Part shown: positions 63,801 to 64,000 of the stretch, in pieces | Layout of the letters: each line of letters starts with the position of its first letter | Numbering within the stretch: the stretch's first letter is position 1 | Assembly (NCBI GenBank): GCA_942491485.1 | Contig: CALOAX010000005.1 | Coordinates: 62,001 to 126,000 of the forward strand | DNA: 64,000 nt | Source: Desulfoluna sp942491485 | Lineage (GTDB): Bacteria; Desulfobacterota; Desulfobacteria; Desulfobacterales; Desulfolunaceae | Direction of reading: 5' to 3' | The notes under the pieces: generated by a model | Databases searched by the model: none | What the model was told of the DNA's origin: nothing | The model's input: only the letters and a program-made list of their open reading frames with translations | Program-made: the position numbers and the translations under genes

Positions 63801-64000
63801 CACATATGCTACACCTGATCGAAAGCTCATTGAGTTAACATTCCAAAATAAAGATACCTGTGAAAGCATTGTAGTAACACCCGAACATCCATTTATGGTT
63901 TTAGAAAAGGGTTGGACGGCAGCAAAAGATTTGATTTCTGGGGATCTAATCTATTCGTTCAATGGAAATACAGTGGAGCTCAAAACTCGAAATGACTTTA
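60811..64000 (+). CDS. Giant lipoprotein with Ig-like repeats, Rhs-type header and Hint domain; 3' end outside window
   Basis: 1063 codons are visible and the frame is still open. The start ATG has AGGAGA 8 bases upstream. A lipobox (SISFLAGC) anchors the protein. Next are at least five related Ig-like repeats with SWS...YTIEPDVG...TTYTITATG wording, interrupted by a PKD-like segment and a 'putative Ig' domain (FYATNLPEGASFN). About residues 610-930 match the header that precedes Rhs/YD repeats: GSFGEQYQDLVPVD, a carboxypeptidase-like domain (GVRVEVFNHPEYGSALTDSEGRYSIP), SITTRATEF, VGYYDRDKGVWVPS, Asp-rich calcium-type repeats and FNWPHGAPEDAI. Then a Hint domain begins at Cys955 (CFAAGTLVKTTHGLIPIEQI, TPEHPFMVLEKGW). 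Likely a self-cleaving secreted toxin or adhesin. Confidence 0.85.
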   Translation, partial: MLPIRKLSYFLLLLSISFLAGCEIEGYFRAEPNTIIRGESATLVWDLEQYSAQADSASIEPEIGSVRVNGTYIVRPDETTTYTITWTGKDKSGKEGTATEKTTVTVIQPPECSLEASSDTIIEGEPVTLSWASKNGDSYIIEPQVGTVVDPEGARVVYPAGDTTYTLKVSGPGGTAEASVLITTRPSIAITEPDGVRDYAHGSFVVKWADVDTDDNAKISLYYDTDNTGADGTLIADGIDEDQDSSHDTATWPTEQVPEGSYYIYAVIDDGKSEPVIDYTEFKVVVDHHTPRLNDISSKSVTELKTLSFNISAIDPNSDPLSFYATNLPEGASFNASSRAFFWTPSLGQSGIYDVQFSVADGLNTDTIDVQITVNKHPVSVTLNANPKLIKCGEPTVLSWSSIYADSYTIEPDVGTFDAEGSVSVAPSAPTTYTITATGESGTATDWVTVGINPPKVIVSSNPSEIQHGESATISWSTSCADSCVIEPEVGGNLLSGSAIVIPDHSTVYTVSATGPGGTTQKSIKVKVAGPPIVKLSLSQSEITYGDSVTLSWSVNNVSPNAFINQGIGSVECEGSREFKPDYTTTYAISASNENKSVFHTITVRVVGSPPPEALPEGSFGEQYQDLVPVDVSLKSYDEKRFVVLTGIIKKLDNLPLSGVRVEVFNHPEYGSALTDSEGRYSIPAEGGELLKLVYTKEGYITSHRQKETPWNDVVIFDPITLIKKDRSTTVVFDGNPGTIITHKSTGIVDPEFGNRSCTMVFTGDNMAYEMDKYGNVIRPLSSITTRATEFITPESMPSILPPLSAYTYCAELGVDGVERVKFDKPVIVYVDNFLDFPVGGIVPVGYYDRDKGVWVPSENGVVVELLDTNLDGVVDALDSDGDGDPDDLDQDGLFLDEIKGLENPKDYTPGTAYWRVSLNHFTPEDFNWPHGAPEDAISPNPDGEPSLGSGPPPCFAAGTLVKTTHGLIPIEQINEQHHVWSFDEKTGEIEANKVSRTYATPDRKLIELTFQNKDTCESIVVTPEHPFMVLEKGWTAAKDLISGDLIYSFNGNTVELKTRNDF

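Overview
The window is a stretch of GC-rich bacterial chromosome (coding regions roughly high-50s % GC by eye) carrying about 36 protein genes, no rRNA or tRNA that I can recognise, no CRISPR array and no intact insertion sequence. Gene content (TAXI- and DctP-type TRAP solute receptors, an IspH-UbiA fusion, LL-diaminopimelate aminotransferase DapL, MlaC/MMPL lipid transport, a hybrid histidine kinase, a chemoreceptor) suggests an anaerobic Gram-negative Desulfobacterota bacterium, possibly close to Desulfoluna; this placement is inference from gene content and style only.

Layout. 1-645: end of a FadR-type GntR regulator. 1095-4712: bifunctional proline/P5C dehydrogenase without the PutA DNA-binding domain. 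5.7-11.4 kb: beta-CASP RNase, FUSC-type membrane protein, MTA/SAH nucleosidase, old-yellow-enzyme reductase. 12.1-17.9 kb: chemoreceptor and a convergent hybrid sensor kinase. 18.2-25.8 kb (all minus strand): cardiolipin synthase, PspA/IM30-like protein, DUF2491 protein, a TAXI receptor fused to a low-complexity leader, and a DctP-like receptor; this looks like an envelope-stress cluster. 26.8-30.5 kb: MMPL exporter and MlaC-like protein. 31.3-36.9 kb: nitronate monooxygenase-like enzyme, methyltransferase, cation/proton antiporter, DegV, thioredoxin-like protein. 37.5-40.8 kb: a complete TAXI TRAP transporter. 41.3-44.1 kb: dapL and a phosphopantetheinyl transferase. 44.4-48.2 kb: parA, parB and ispH-ubiA on the minus strand. 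48.5-53.2 kb: M48 protease with TPRs, an orphan elongation factor G, a GerMN-domain protein. 53.9-59.8 kb: PanP-like decarboxylase, pyruvate-kinase C-domain protein, GNAT, surE, trpS. From about 60 kb the DNA becomes AT-rich, and a very large lipoprotein gene with Ig-like repeats, an Rhs-type header and a Hint domain begins at 60811 and runs off the end.

The most striking feature is not a gene. Many intergenic gaps contain copies of a composite, modular repeat, about 40 copies or fragments in 60 kb. Most copies carry the boundary GCCTCCGGCGGC or its complement. Inside are a short hairpin (GAGGTGAGCCACCTC type), a long imperfect palindrome with a conserved centre CCGAGGAACGAGG and arms that differ between copies yet stay complementary, and a distal ACGGGC...GCCCGT hairpin. 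A second module (CCGGCGGCCCTGCCGG, then AAACTTTT-AAAAGTTT) is often joined to it. The covarying arms argue that the folded structure is maintained. No full copy lies inside a gene, although the 3' end of the phosphopantetheinyl transferase gene appears to be built from one. I found no copy after about 59955, which marks the border of the AT-rich region.
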